Below are positions 48,530 through 57,035 of a stretch of DNA of 64,000 nucleotides, piece by piece. Origin of the DNA: Acinetobacter soli (GTDB lineage Bacteria > Pseudomonadota > Gammaproteobacteria > Pseudomonadales > Moraxellaceae); the NCBI RefSeq assembly GCF_000760595.1, contig NZ_BBNM01000003.1, forward strand, positions 186,001 through 250,000, given 5' to 3'. Positions within the stretch are counted from its first letter, which is position 1. Every line of letters begins with the position of its first letter. Both the position numbers and the translations under genes were made by a program. Below the pieces are notes generated by a model. It was given only the letters and a program-made list of their open reading frames with translations, was not told where the DNA came from and ran no database searches.

Positions 48530-49324
48530 TTATAAATGCTTGTTAAATCCGCCAGAAACATCAATTGTTGAACCTGTGGTATAAGACGCTAACGGCGATG
48601 CAAGAAATACCAGTGCGCGAGCAGGCTCCTCAGGTTTACCCAAGCGCTGCATTGGAATTCCGCGTTTTTTGGCAATATTGGCAGTCCACTCTTCCCAAGA
48701 TTGTTCTTGATCTGAACGGTTGGCATAACGACGCTTCCACTGCGCCGATTCGACCATGCCCAGTAAAATTGAATTGACCCGCACCTTAAACTGATTAAAT
48801 TCATGTGCCAACGAATGGGTTAAATTAAGCAGAGCTGCGCGTGCAGATGAGGTTGCGATCATGTGAGGTTCAGGCTGTAACGCCAGTAAAGAATTCACAT
48901 TGGTAATTGAACCAATTTCCGAGCGTTTAAGATCGTCTAAAAAAGCGCGTACGGGATGCAGTACACTAAAGTATTTCAACTCGATTTCTTTCATCCAGTC
49001 TTCATCTTGAGTATCTTCAAAACTTGAGACGCGCCCCTGACCCGCATTATTGATCAGCATGTCGACATTGCCCAGTTCACGATGTACCGTTTGCGCAAAC
49101 TGTTGAACATCGTGTTTGTCTAAAACATTACAATTTTGTGTGTAAATTTGTGCGCTTGGAAACTTATCTAAAATGTATTGTTTTGAGTTGTCTAAACGTA
49201 CTTGATCACGCCCACACCATGCCACTTTGGCACCTTCTGCAACTAAAATTTCCACTGCAGCCAATCCGATACCAGAAGAGCCACCTGTGACTACTGCTAC
49301 TTTTCCTTCAACTTGGAAGCTCAT
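48530..49324 (-). CDS. SDR-family protein with altered catalytic motif
   Basis: 264-residue short-chain dehydrogenase fold. The NAD(P) site VTGGSSGIGLA and NNAGQG are intact. Ser145 is in place, but thirteen residues later, where Tyr is expected, there is Thr158, and the Lys position is Arg162 (TSSAR in place of YxxxK). The C-terminal DVSGGFNKHL is normal. It may be a lyase, hydratase-like or otherwise modified enzyme, or use another proton donor. It lies inside the catabolic operon with gaps of under 15 bases on both sides. Confidence 0.88.
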   Translation of the reverse strand: MSFQVEGKVAVVTGGSSGIGLAAVEILVAEGAKVAWCGRDQVRLDNSKQYILDKFPSAQIYTQNCNVLDKHDVQQFAQTVHRELGNVDMLINNAGQGRVSSFEDTQDEDWMKEIELKYFSVLHPVRAFLDDLKRSEIGSITNVNSLLALQPEPHMIATSSARAALLNLTHSLAHEFNQFKVRVNSILLGMVESAQWKRRYANRSDQEQSWEEWTANIAKKRGIPMQRLGKPEEPARALVFLASPLASYTTGSTIDVSGGFNKHL

Positions 49325-49327
49325 AGA

Positions 49328-50164
49328 TTATCTCTCGTTAATATGCTGCTTGACGGACAAAACAATTTGGTTAAATGATTCAACCTGATCGACATAGCTC
49401 AAATGCCCTGCCGCTTGAATCTCGATGTAGTTTCGACATTGAATTTCTTGTGCCAGCTTTTTGATTGCTTCAGCAGGTGTAATGCTGTCGCATTGACCCG
49501 CAATCACGGTGCAAGGCACCTTTAAACCGTTTAAGTAATTTCGAATTTCGTCATATGCCAATAAATAAGATGCGTGTGTGAATCCTTCGAGGTGCAGGTT
49601 CTGCATGACCTGTTCAATCAACTCTAGAATCACTGGCGTTTTTAAAAAAGTGAGATGCGGCCCACGTGTCTGAGCCAATCCTGTTTGACCTAGCTCGACC
49701 AATAATTTTGGCCGTTTGTGATATACATCAGCCTGTTGTTCGGCGCTGTAACGCTCATAACCCTGCGCCACATTTGCAATGATGAGTTGTTCCACACGAT
49801 CGGGATAACACTGGGCAAATGCACTGGCCTGTAATGCACCAAGCGAGTGGCCAACCACAATCGCTGTATCGATGTTCAGACCATCCAGAAGTGCTTTTAA
49901 ACGCTCGGCATAATCTGTTGCTTTGGGCTCGGCCGTGTTTAAAGGATCTGATAATCCATACCCCGGTGCATCCCATGCAATAACGCGAAAATGATGACCC
50001 AGTGTTTCCAATTGCTGCACCCAAGACCCCGAACCTGAGCTGATGCCATGTAATAGCACCAGCACCTGTTCACCTGAGCCAGACTCACGATAGGCTTGCG
50101 TAGCACCAGAAATCTCAAGCATCTGAACTGGAAAATGCTGTAATTTTTCGACAAGTGTCATCAT
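49328..50164 (-). CDS. Alpha/beta-fold hydrolase
   Basis: 278 residues from the ATG at 50164 (GGGA upstream). Oxyanion region LLHGISSGSGSW, nucleophile elbow VVGHSLGALQAS with the catalytic Ser, a candidate catalytic Asp in AGQCDSITPAE, and catalytic His in AAGHLSYVDQ. Overall it resembles meta-cleavage-product hydrolases and lactone esterases. In the operon it could hydrolyse a ring-fission product or an ester; the substrate is unknown. Confidence 0.9.
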   Translation of the reverse strand: MMTLVEKLQHFPVQMLEISGATQAYRESGSGEQVLVLLHGISSGSGSWVQQLETLGHHFRVIAWDAPGYGLSDPLNTAEPKATDYAERLKALLDGLNIDTAIVVGHSLGALQASAFAQCYPDRVEQLIIANVAQGYERYSAEQQADVYHKRPKLLVELGQTGLAQTRGPHLTFLKTPVILELIEQVMQNLHLEGFTHASYLLAYDEIRNYLNGLKVPCTVIAGQCDSITPAEAIKKLAQEIQCRNYIEIQAAGHLSYVDQVESFNQIVLSVKQHINER

Positions 50165-50253
50165 GATTTCCCGATATAGGGAACTTTTGCACGCCAAGGA
50201 GTGCGTCGAGTTCCCGTTTTGAAGATTGATGTAGCTGCGCGCTATATCTGCAC

Positions 50254-50778
50254 TTAGTTACGTTTAATTTGAGACAACGGATGCTCAGGCGGATAATTCG
50301 GAATCGTCGGCTTACCCGCACCGAGCATCACACACATCAAGGCATCGTCTTGACCCGGATTAAACAGACCTCGGTAAATTCCTGGTGGAATCGAAATCAG
50401 ATCACGTTCTTTTAAACGCGTACTAAATTTTTCACCGTTATGCTCGATAAACAGGTCAATTTCACCACGCAACATAAAGAACACTTCTTCCACATCATGA
50501 TGAATGTGCAATGGCCCTTCACATTGTGGCGGCAAGACCATGGTCGAAAAGGTAAAGTTTTCGGCAGGAACGGTATTGCTGTCTTGCCCTACGCCTGTTG
50601 CACCAGACCCCATGTAACGCATCTGTGCACGGCGGTATTTCGGGTCATAATCGGCCTGAAACTTGAGCGCGTCGAAATCGTATTCACGTGTCTCGAATCG
50701 GGCGATACGGGTAGTTAACCATTCTTCTAAACTGGTTCCTTCTGGTTGATTCCATGATTCAAATTGTTGAGTACTCAT
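50254..50778 (-). CDS. Cupin-domain protein lacking the last metal His
   Basis: 174 residues with a single cupin barrel. Motif 1 is intact: GPLHIHHDVEEVFFMLRGE (HxH, then Glu, then Gly). Motif 2 is ISIPPGIYRGLFNPG, in which the usual third His is replaced by Arg. The first 60 residues form an extra N-terminal segment. It may bind metal by three ligands, serve as an isomerase or hydroxylase partner, or be an effector-binding protein. AGGAG precedes the ATG. Confidence 0.85.
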   Translation of the reverse strand: MSTQQFESWNQPEGTSLEEWLTTRIARFETREYDFDALKFQADYDPKYRRAQMRYMGSGATGVGQDSNTVPAENFTFSTMVLPPQCEGPLHIHHDVEEVFFMLRGEIDLFIEHNGEKFSTRLKERDLISIPPGIYRGLFNPGQDDALMCVMLGAGKPTIPNYPPEHPLSQIKRN

Positions 50779-50808
50779 GACTGACTCCTACTTAAAATTG
50801 AAAATGAA

Positions 50809-52038
50809 TTAGTAACGTTTGAGTAATGGGGTGAGAAAGAACGATCCCACAATTGCCACCACGGCCAAGAACGTGATTCCCAAGTTAAAACTGCCTGTTT
50901 GCATCACAATCATGCCAATCAGAACTGGAGCGGCCGCACTGGCAAAATTTGCCAAACCATTAAATATTCCCCCTGCGGTTGCACCTACATCGGCAGTCGT
51001 GACACGCGCCAGCAGGGCAAAAATAGCTGCTACGCCAAAACCCCATGCCATTGAACTGACCGACATGGCCGCAATAATGAGAAGTGGACTGGTCATCAGC
51101 ACCATGACGTAAAGCGAAATTCCGGCTATCAGTAATCCACCAAAGACCTGAACAGCACGCTTCCCCAATTTGTCTGAAAATATCGCACCGACAATTTCAC
51201 CAATTAGCATGGCTATAAATGGTAAGCTCGAATAAAAACCGAACTCTTTCAGATTGAATCCCTTGTCTTGAATTAAGTAAGACGGCACCCAGCTATTGAG
51301 TCCCCACAAATAGGTCATGAGGGCGATATTGAACAAACACACCAACCAAAAAGCGCCGTTTTTTAGTAACACTTTGGTATTTTTGAGGTGTCCCTGAAAA
51401 TTGACACGTTTACCGGTCCCTTCGAGTTCGATCGACTTACGTAAATTAAGATTGCGTAGCCCCACCAACACCAACAGCATGACAATCAGGGTTAAGCCAG
51501 CCATTACAAAAAAGGTGGTGTGCCAGTCATGTTTGGCCAAAACGGCTGCGGTAATTGGGAAGCCTAGAAAAGCGCCAATCGGTGTTCCCAGCAAAAACAT
51601 GGTCGATGCACGCGCTTGCTGACGATCTGTATAGGTTTGTTTGACAATTGCATAGGCCAAAGCAAACAACGGACCTTCTGCAATACCTAGCAGAACTCGC
51701 AACAACAGCATGGTGCCATAATGGGTGGTAAAACCCATGATAAACATCAGCACACCCCAAGAAGTGACGCTCCAAAACAGCATCTTTTTCGGATTAAAAA
51801 TATCTCCGAGAAAACTTAAGAAAATCGATGAGAATCCGTAGGCCAATAAAAAGCTGGTCATTAACCAACCCAGTTTTGCTTTATCGTGTGCAATCCCCAT
51901 GGCATCTTGAAAGTGCGGATCTGAAAACAGCACGGCAATACTAATCTTGTCAAAGAATGCCAGTACCACACAGGCCATCAATACAAATGCAGGTATCCAG
52001 TGTTTGAATCCTTTTTTTTCATCTACATCATTTAACAT
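50809..52038 (-). CDS. MFS transporter, anion:cation symporter type
   Basis: 409 residues and 12 membrane helices. Sequence features point to the ACS family, which imports organic acids: AFFDKISIAVLFSDPHFQDAMGI in helix 1, SFLGDIFNPKKMLFWS loop and GIAEGPLFALAYAIVKQTYTDRQQARAS. Located inside the catabolic operon, so it probably imports the pathway substrate across the inner membrane, downstream of the porin. Confidence 0.88.
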   Translation of the reverse strand: MLNDVDEKKGFKHWIPAFVLMACVVLAFFDKISIAVLFSDPHFQDAMGIAHDKAKLGWLMTSFLLAYGFSSIFLSFLGDIFNPKKMLFWSVTSWGVLMFIMGFTTHYGTMLLLRVLLGIAEGPLFALAYAIVKQTYTDRQQARASTMFLLGTPIGAFLGFPITAAVLAKHDWHTTFFVMAGLTLIVMLLVLVGLRNLNLRKSIELEGTGKRVNFQGHLKNTKVLLKNGAFWLVCLFNIALMTYLWGLNSWVPSYLIQDKGFNLKEFGFYSSLPFIAMLIGEIVGAIFSDKLGKRAVQVFGGLLIAGISLYVMVLMTSPLLIIAAMSVSSMAWGFGVAAIFALLARVTTADVGATAGGIFNGLANFASAAAPVLIGMIVMQTGSFNLGITFLAVVAIVGSFFLTPLLKRY

Positions 52039-52106
52039 GCAAGCGTTCCTTCGATTTGGCTAAAGATCTGAAAATGATTGATCTGGCTAGACGTCGTGAA
52101 GCTTTA

Positions 52107-53318
52107 TTAAGGTTTAAGCTTCATGACATTAAATTCTGGATTTGTCAGTTGCGCTGGATCGAGTACGGTGCCATTTTGAATCCAACGCCTGGCCAGCTTG
52201 ACCAGCTTGGCGTCGTTGACTGCAATCATGTTGATCAAGCGCTGCTGTGCATCCAGATACAAATAACTGATCTGGGTATCACTACATTGACGCACCACCA
52301 AGCTCGGATTTAACTCGGGTTGATAGGTGCCCAAAATTTGAATATTGAAGTGATACTGATCGGACCATAACCATGGAATGTCGGCATATTCCGTTGCCAC
52401 ACCCATCATGGATTTTGCTGCCGCGATTGCCTGATTTTGTGCATTGGCCCAAGACTGGATGCAATACCCCAAGACCGGATGAATCGCGACATCGCCGGCA
52501 GCATAAATATTTGCATCGGAAGTTTGTCCGAAACGATTCACCACTATGCCGTCTTTTACCTCTAAGCCAGCATGAACGCCCAACTCTTTGGCAATTTCGG
52601 CACCTGCTCCGACCACCACGCAGTCGTAACAACGCGATGGTTCAGGATGATTGAGCACATTAACGTTTCCGTTAGAGGCTTCGATCAAATGCAAGTTTTT
52701 ACTGTTTAAGTGAATATGTGTGCCCTGTGCGGTGTGAATGTCATACAAAAACTTAGACACTTCTGGACTAACGCTACGGGCACATAGACGTTCAGCATAT
52801 TCAAATACATCTACAGTTTTGCCCTGTTTACGTGCGGTTGCCGCAATTTCAAGCCCGATCCATCCGCCACCCACAATGGCCACAGACTGTGCTGTATCGA
52901 GTAGTTTTGCTAAACGCTCGCAATCTTGGACATCTCGTAATGTCACAACATTTGGTATATCTTTCCATGTATTGGCTGGAACTCGTGCACGGCTCCCAGT
53001 GGCAATCAGTAATTTGTCATAGGCAAGGACTTTGCCACTTTCCAAAGTGACTTGCTGACTCACACGATCAATTTGTGTAGCACGGTCAGGTTTGTGTAGA
53101 TGGATTGAGAAAGCATCAATTTGTTCAGGAGAAAATAAATTTAGACTGTCGTAGGTAGCTTCTTTCGACAGCACTTGCTTTGATAGTGGTGGACGCTCAT
53201 AAAAAATCTGGTTTTCGTCTGAAACCACATGAATTTCGCCAGTAAAGCCTTCTTGTCTAAGCGTGCTTACAGCCCAACCTGCTGCCTGCCCTGCTCCTAC
53301 CACTACGATTCTCTCCAT
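52107..53318 (-). CDS. FAD-dependent ferredoxin reductase of the Rieske dioxygenase
   Basis: 403 residues of the rhodocoxin/putidaredoxin reductase group. N-terminal FAD site VVVGAGQAAGWAVSTL, then ERPPLSKQVL, central NADH site VAIVGGGWIGLEIAATA and the second FAD contact DANIYAAGDVAIHP. It passes electrons from NADH to the Rieske ferredoxin encoded at the head of the same operon. AAAGGAG precedes the ATG. Its presence defines a three-component dioxygenase. Confidence 0.93.
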   Translation of the reverse strand: MERIVVVGAGQAAGWAVSTLRQEGFTGEIHVVSDENQIFYERPPLSKQVLSKEATYDSLNLFSPEQIDAFSIHLHKPDRATQIDRVSQQVTLESGKVLAYDKLLIATGSRARVPANTWKDIPNVVTLRDVQDCERLAKLLDTAQSVAIVGGGWIGLEIAATARKQGKTVDVFEYAERLCARSVSPEVSKFLYDIHTAQGTHIHLNSKNLHLIEASNGNVNVLNHPEPSRCYDCVVVGAGAEIAKELGVHAGLEVKDGIVVNRFGQTSDANIYAAGDVAIHPVLGYCIQSWANAQNQAIAAAKSMMGVATEYADIPWLWSDQYHFNIQILGTYQPELNPSLVVRQCSDTQISYLYLDAQQRLINMIAVNDAKLVKLARRWIQNGTVLDPAQLTNPEFNVMKLKP

Positions 53319-53341
53319 GTCCTCTCTCCTTTAATCCTTTT

Positions 53342-54277
53342 TTAATGCGATACAGATTTCACCTGACGACGCGTATCATGATCAAGCCCACCTTCAATCG
53401 CCCACTCAGTAAAAAGCTCCAGACGATGTTCTTCAAAACGTGGTTGCCATGCCTCAGTGAGATAATCGTCGTTGGTGTAATACTCAAATGCACCGCCCAA
53501 TGGAGAATTCACATACCAGAAGTACGCCGAAGAAATTGGATGACGCCCCGGCCCGATGAAGGTGGACCACTGCGAACGATTCATGTGTAGACCACCGCCA
53601 ATCACCTCATGGATATCACGTACCACAAAAGCCACATGATTTAGGCCCGCAGGTTTATTTGGAACGGACAATAAGAACAGATCATGGTGATAGCCTTCGC
53701 CACGACAGCGCAGAAATGCCCCACGATTGACATAAGCATCGGATAGGTAAAAGCCCAATTTTTCTTTATAAAAATCTTCGGTCTTTGCTAAATCAGGTGT
53801 AAAGAACACCACATGACCTATGGCAATCGGCTCACCTTTTTCATATACGGGACTAGCGGCATTAATGCGCTGGATATTGCCGTATTGATTGATACCTTCT
53901 GTTTTTTGTTCAGGTACATCGTGCGTGATTGAACGCTGAAATACGATGGTCATACCGTTTGGATCGCGGCACTGAACATAACCTTCACCTTGCTCAAAAC
54001 CGTCGACGTCTTTTAAACACAGCGCAAAGTGATTCAAGTCAGTGTCTTCGCTTACCCCCCATGTCACTTCACGTAAGGTGGAACCCGCTTCAATTGCAGC
54101 AGGTAAACGTGAATCGGCGAGATCAAATATATAAAGTTTGCTGCCGTTTTGTGTTTGAAAGAGTTCAGTATTGTCCAGATCAGATGTATGCTGAGACAAC
54201 CCGAAATCACACAGAAACTTTGTGGTTTGAGCCCTGTCTTCTACACCAAATTTTAAAATTTCGATTCCCTTGATCAT
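53342..54277 (-). CDS. Extradiol (VOC-family) ring-cleavage dioxygenase
   Basis: 311 residues, two VOC modules (1-115 and 150-275), as in catechol 2,3-dioxygenases. The iron ligands are visible: His155 in AIGHVVFF, His214 in LNHVAFVV and Glu265 in GGAFEYYTND. Conserved Tyr and His also occur (HHDLFLL, AYFWYV). It would open a dihydroxylated ring next to the hydroxyls, yielding a 2-oxo or hydroxy-oxo acid. Spaced 23 bases from the reductase and 11 from the SDR in the same operon. Confidence 0.9.
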   Translation of the reverse strand: MIKGIEILKFGVEDRAQTTKFLCDFGLSQHTSDLDNTELFQTQNGSKLYIFDLADSRLPAAIEAGSTLREVTWGVSEDTDLNHFALCLKDVDGFEQGEGYVQCRDPNGMTIVFQRSITHDVPEQKTEGINQYGNIQRINAASPVYEKGEPIAIGHVVFFTPDLAKTEDFYKEKLGFYLSDAYVNRGAFLRCRGEGYHHDLFLLSVPNKPAGLNHVAFVVRDIHEVIGGGLHMNRSQWSTFIGPGRHPISSAYFWYVNSPLGGAFEYYTNDDYLTEAWQPRFEEHRLELFTEWAIEGGLDHDTRRQVKSVSH

Positions 54278-54288
54278 GCATAACGCTC

Positions 54289-55053
54289 CTAATTAAAGAC
54301 AAAGCCACCATTGACCGGAATATTCTGTCCCGTCACAAATGAAGCCAGATCGGACAATAAATAAATTGCAGTGCCGTTTAAGTCTTGCGGATGCTGCTGA
54401 CGCTGGATTGCGCGTCCAGTGACATAAAGATTGTGACGTTCTTGCGGTACATATTCAGTTGCTTCCACCAAGGTTAGGCCCGGTGAAATGGTGTTGACGC
54501 AAATCTCAAATTCGCCCAACTCTCGCGCCATTGAACGCGTCATGGAAAGAATGGCCCCTTTACTGGCCACATAAGCCATCAATCGAGGTGCCCCCCACAA
54601 TGCGGTATCCGAGGCGATATTGACGATTTTTGCGCTACCAGATTGCTTCAAATATGGCACGCATGCCTGCACCATCAGCCATGTGCCTTTTACATTAATG
54701 GTCATGACCCGATCCCATAGCACAGGATCATATTCCATTAAATCTTGACCACCGACTCCGGTTGCCAGTGCAGCACAATTGACCAAACCATCCAGCCCGC
54801 CCATTTTTTGAATGGCAAACTCAGCACACTGATGTACAGATTCAGGCTGCGACAAATCGAGTGCAGTTGAATAAACCGTTAGGCCCTGCTGGTTCAAGTC
54901 AGCGGCTTCTTGGTGAACCAGTTCATCTAGAATATCTGCCATCACAACCTGCGCGCCCGCTTGTGCGATAGCTTGTGCAAAGCCAAGCCCCAAGCCACGT
55001 GCCGCTCCGGTCACAATGATTTTTTTACCTTGCAGTAATGTATGAGAAGACAT
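54289..55053 (-). CDS. SDR-family cis-dihydrodiol-type dehydrogenase
   Basis: 254 residues from the ATG at 55053 (AAGGA six bases upstream; a TTG at 55059 is the alternative). Canonical SDR: VTGAARGLGLG (NAD site), NCAAL, Ser in NIASD, catalytic AYVASK (YxxxK) and SPGLTLVEATEY. Located between the Rieske oxygenase and the extradiol dioxygenase. It most likely rearomatises the dihydrodiol to a catechol-type product. Unlike the other SDR of this operon, its active site is complete. Confidence 0.9.
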   Translation of the reverse strand: MSSHTLLQGKKIIVTGAARGLGLGFAQAIAQAGAQVVMADILDELVHQEAADLNQQGLTVYSTALDLSQPESVHQCAEFAIQKMGGLDGLVNCAALATGVGGQDLMEYDPVLWDRVMTINVKGTWLMVQACVPYLKQSGSAKIVNIASDTALWGAPRLMAYVASKGAILSMTRSMARELGEFEICVNTISPGLTLVEATEYVPQERHNLYVTGRAIQRQQHPQDLNGTAIYLLSDLASFVTGQNIPVNGGFVFN

Positions 55054-55062
55054 AACCAATCC

Positions 55063-56115
55063 TTAAGGCGTTTGTGCCAGCGCCGAGGTATCCAGCAACG
55101 CGATTTTTTTCAGCTGCTTTTCGGCATCTTTTTTCATCAGACGGCGTAAGCGCGATAAGCCCACATCGTGTTGATACAAAAACTCTTTTGAACGTGCATT
55201 TGGCGCAAGATTTTCCAAAATGATGCGATCTTGCTCCAGTACATCCCAGTGGAGTTTTTCAAGATGATTGCGATACAAGAACCGCCATACGTGGCGTTGC
55301 CAGCCAGACACCTGACGGCAGCGCCAGAAAAACACGCGCGTATTATTGGCATCGATAGGCGTGGCAAAGCCGACAATCCAGAACACTCCACCCGGACCAA
55401 ATTCTTTGCGATACGGGATAGATAAACGTAACCAGCTGGTTCCAGTTTGGCCATATTCGACCCAGTCGAAGTTCACCCCAGTTTGACCTTCTTTTTCGAA
55501 AATAAAGCCATGTTCGGTATTGCGATGCTTCATCTCGGCTGTACGCTCACCTTCTGCCATAGAATGCGAGGTACAGTGCAAATACGTTCCATGCATAGGA
55601 TCCATTACGTTATCAATTGCATACTGATGATTGACCTTCCAGTCGGCCTGACACAAAAATGAACTCCATTCTTCACTGGCCAATTGCTCCGGGAAAGCTA
55701 GTTCCGCTGGTGGTTCGTTCGGATCCAGACCAAACCAAATAAAGATGGCATCGTGCTTTTCTATCACTGGATAGCTTTTTACACATTCAGCGCCTTTGAG
55801 TGGACATTCATGTACAGCAGGTACATCTTCAACCATCCCCTTGCCATTCACTTCTACACCGTGATACCAGCAGGCAACTCGGTTTCCAAGATTCCAACCT
55901 AACGACAAACGAGCGCCACGGTGCGGACAGCGGTCTTCAAGTGCATGCAATTGACCGTCATGATCACGCCACACCACAATATTTTCACCTAAACGAGTGA
56001 TTCCAACCGGATTTGCATTGACTTCCCAACTGGCCAGAACGGGATACCATTGATCACGTAAACCCAGCTCAAGATAATCTTCTGTACTTGAAGCTTGTTG
56101 ATAGATTGCATTCAT
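55063..56115 (-). CDS. Rieske non-heme iron oxygenase, alpha subunit
   Basis: 350 residues. Rieske [2Fe-2S] ligands are Cys63-His65 (RCPHRGARLSLG) and Cys82-His85 (CWYHG). The catalytic iron site follows the Asp-x2-His-x4-His pattern at Asp172, His175 and His180 (NVMDPMHGTYLH). No beta-subunit gene is present, so it is an alpha-only oxygenase fed by the ferredoxin and FAD reductase of the operon. It probably dihydroxylates an aromatic ring. It is distinct from VanA at 61235, which has its own reductase. Confidence 0.92.
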   Translation of the reverse strand: MNAIYQQASSTEDYLELGLRDQWYPVLASWEVNANPVGITRLGENIVVWRDHDGQLHALEDRCPHRGARLSLGWNLGNRVACWYHGVEVNGKGMVEDVPAVHECPLKGAECVKSYPVIEKHDAIFIWFGLDPNEPPAELAFPEQLASEEWSSFLCQADWKVNHQYAIDNVMDPMHGTYLHCTSHSMAEGERTAEMKHRNTEHGFIFEKEGQTGVNFDWVEYGQTGTSWLRLSIPYRKEFGPGGVFWIVGFATPIDANNTRVFFWRCRQVSGWQRHVWRFLYRNHLEKLHWDVLEQDRIILENLAPNARSKEFLYQHDVGLSRLRRLMKKDAEKQLKKIALLDTSALAQTP

Positions 56116-56133
56116 GTCTTTTCTTCCCTGATC

Positions 56134-56433
56134 TCAATAACCCAAACGCTGCATTTCTTCGCTAAAGCTCTGCATGGTCCAAACTTCACCAGATTCGCGA
56201 CGAAAACCTTGCTGATTTAGCGCTGCAACCAGATCATTTAGCTCTGTAACCCCAGAAGCAAAAGCCTGGATCAGGTGTTTAACAAAATCCTGTTCATATG
56301 CAGTGGGTGATTTATAACGGGTTTGCCAAACCAAATGCTCTACTTGACCCGGAATCTGGATATTGTTGATACCAGCTTCCAGTGAAGGTGTGGCGTTAAT
56401 CCAATTGGCCAGTTTTTCGTTAAATTGTTTCAC
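56134..56433 (-). CDS. Small recombinase-like helix-turn-helix protein
   Basis: 99 residues from a GTG at 56433 with AAGGAAA upstream. The C-terminal half (ELNDLVAALNQQGFRRESGEVWTMQSFSEEMQRLGY) resembles the 'LN..G......W....V......' helix-turn-helix of serine recombinase/resolvase C-termini. There is no catalytic recombinase domain. It is wedged between the Rieske oxygenase and the ferredoxin with short gaps, so it is co-expressed with them. Role unknown; perhaps a regulator or an oxygenase-associated protein. Confidence 0.7.
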   Translation of the reverse strand: MKQFNEKLANWINATPSLEAGINNIQIPGQVEHLVWQTRYKSPTAYEQDFVKHLIQAFASGVTELNDLVAALNQQGFRRESGEVWTMQSFSEEMQRLGY

Positions 56434-56454
56434 GGCAAATTTCCTTGCTTGCTA

Positions 56455-56760
56455 TTACAGTTGAATCTGGATCTGTTGCCCGTCCACGCGCACGGGATAA
56501 GTACACAGATCACGACATCCTGGTCCGCTTTTTAGTTCACCGGTTTGAATATCAAAAATCGCTTCGTGCAATGGACACTCTACGGTTTGATCTTCAATAA
56601 AGCCTTCTGTGAGCAACGCAAACGCATGTGGACACACATTTTCGATTGCAAAGTACTGCTCATCGATAACGAATACACCAATTTTTTTGTCGTTTACTTC
56701 AACTGCTTTTGGTTCATCTTCCGAGACATCATCAATGCCACAAACTGAAATCCAACTCAT
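56455..56760 (-). CDS. Rieske-type [2Fe-2S] ferredoxin
   Basis: 101 residues from the ATG at 56760 (GAGG nine bases upstream). Cluster ligands Cys43-His45 (NVCPHAFALL) and Cys62-His65 (ECPLHEAIFD). Shuttles electrons from the FAD reductase to the Rieske oxygenase. First gene of the catabolic operon, 18 bases downstream of the IclR-box-like motif. Confidence 0.93.
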   Translation of the reverse strand: MSWISVCGIDDVSEDEPKAVEVNDKKIGVFVIDEQYFAIENVCPHAFALLTEGFIEDQTVECPLHEAIFDIQTGELKSGPGCRDLCTYPVRVDGQQIQIQL

Positions 56761-56778
56761 CGTTTGAGCCCTCGATAT

Positions 56779-56796
56779 TGTTTTATATACAAAACA
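56779..56796. promoter_or_regulatory. IclR-box-like motif at the operon/iclR divergent promoter
   Basis: TGTTTTATATACAAAACA, arms TGTTTT/AAAACA. A weaker neighbour, TGTTTATTTCCAAAACA, begins at 56799, and AGTTTTATATATAAACA at 56925 is nearer to the IclR gene. Matches the motifs at 44366 and 58020. Confidence 0.65.
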
Positions 56797-57035
56797 TTTG
56801 TTTATTTCCAAAACATATGCAAAGAATAATCCTCAAATTGATTTTATGTCAATAAATAAAAATTTATATATTTCATAATCTTAATTATTTTTAAATATTT
56901 TATTACGTTTTATCAATTAAATTTAGTTTTATATATAAACATTGTTTTAAGTATTCTTTATCATTACAATAGAATCAAAATAAAGCACATTGCACCAAAA
57001 TCATCCCCCCTTTTATTTCTAGGAATTTTTATCGA

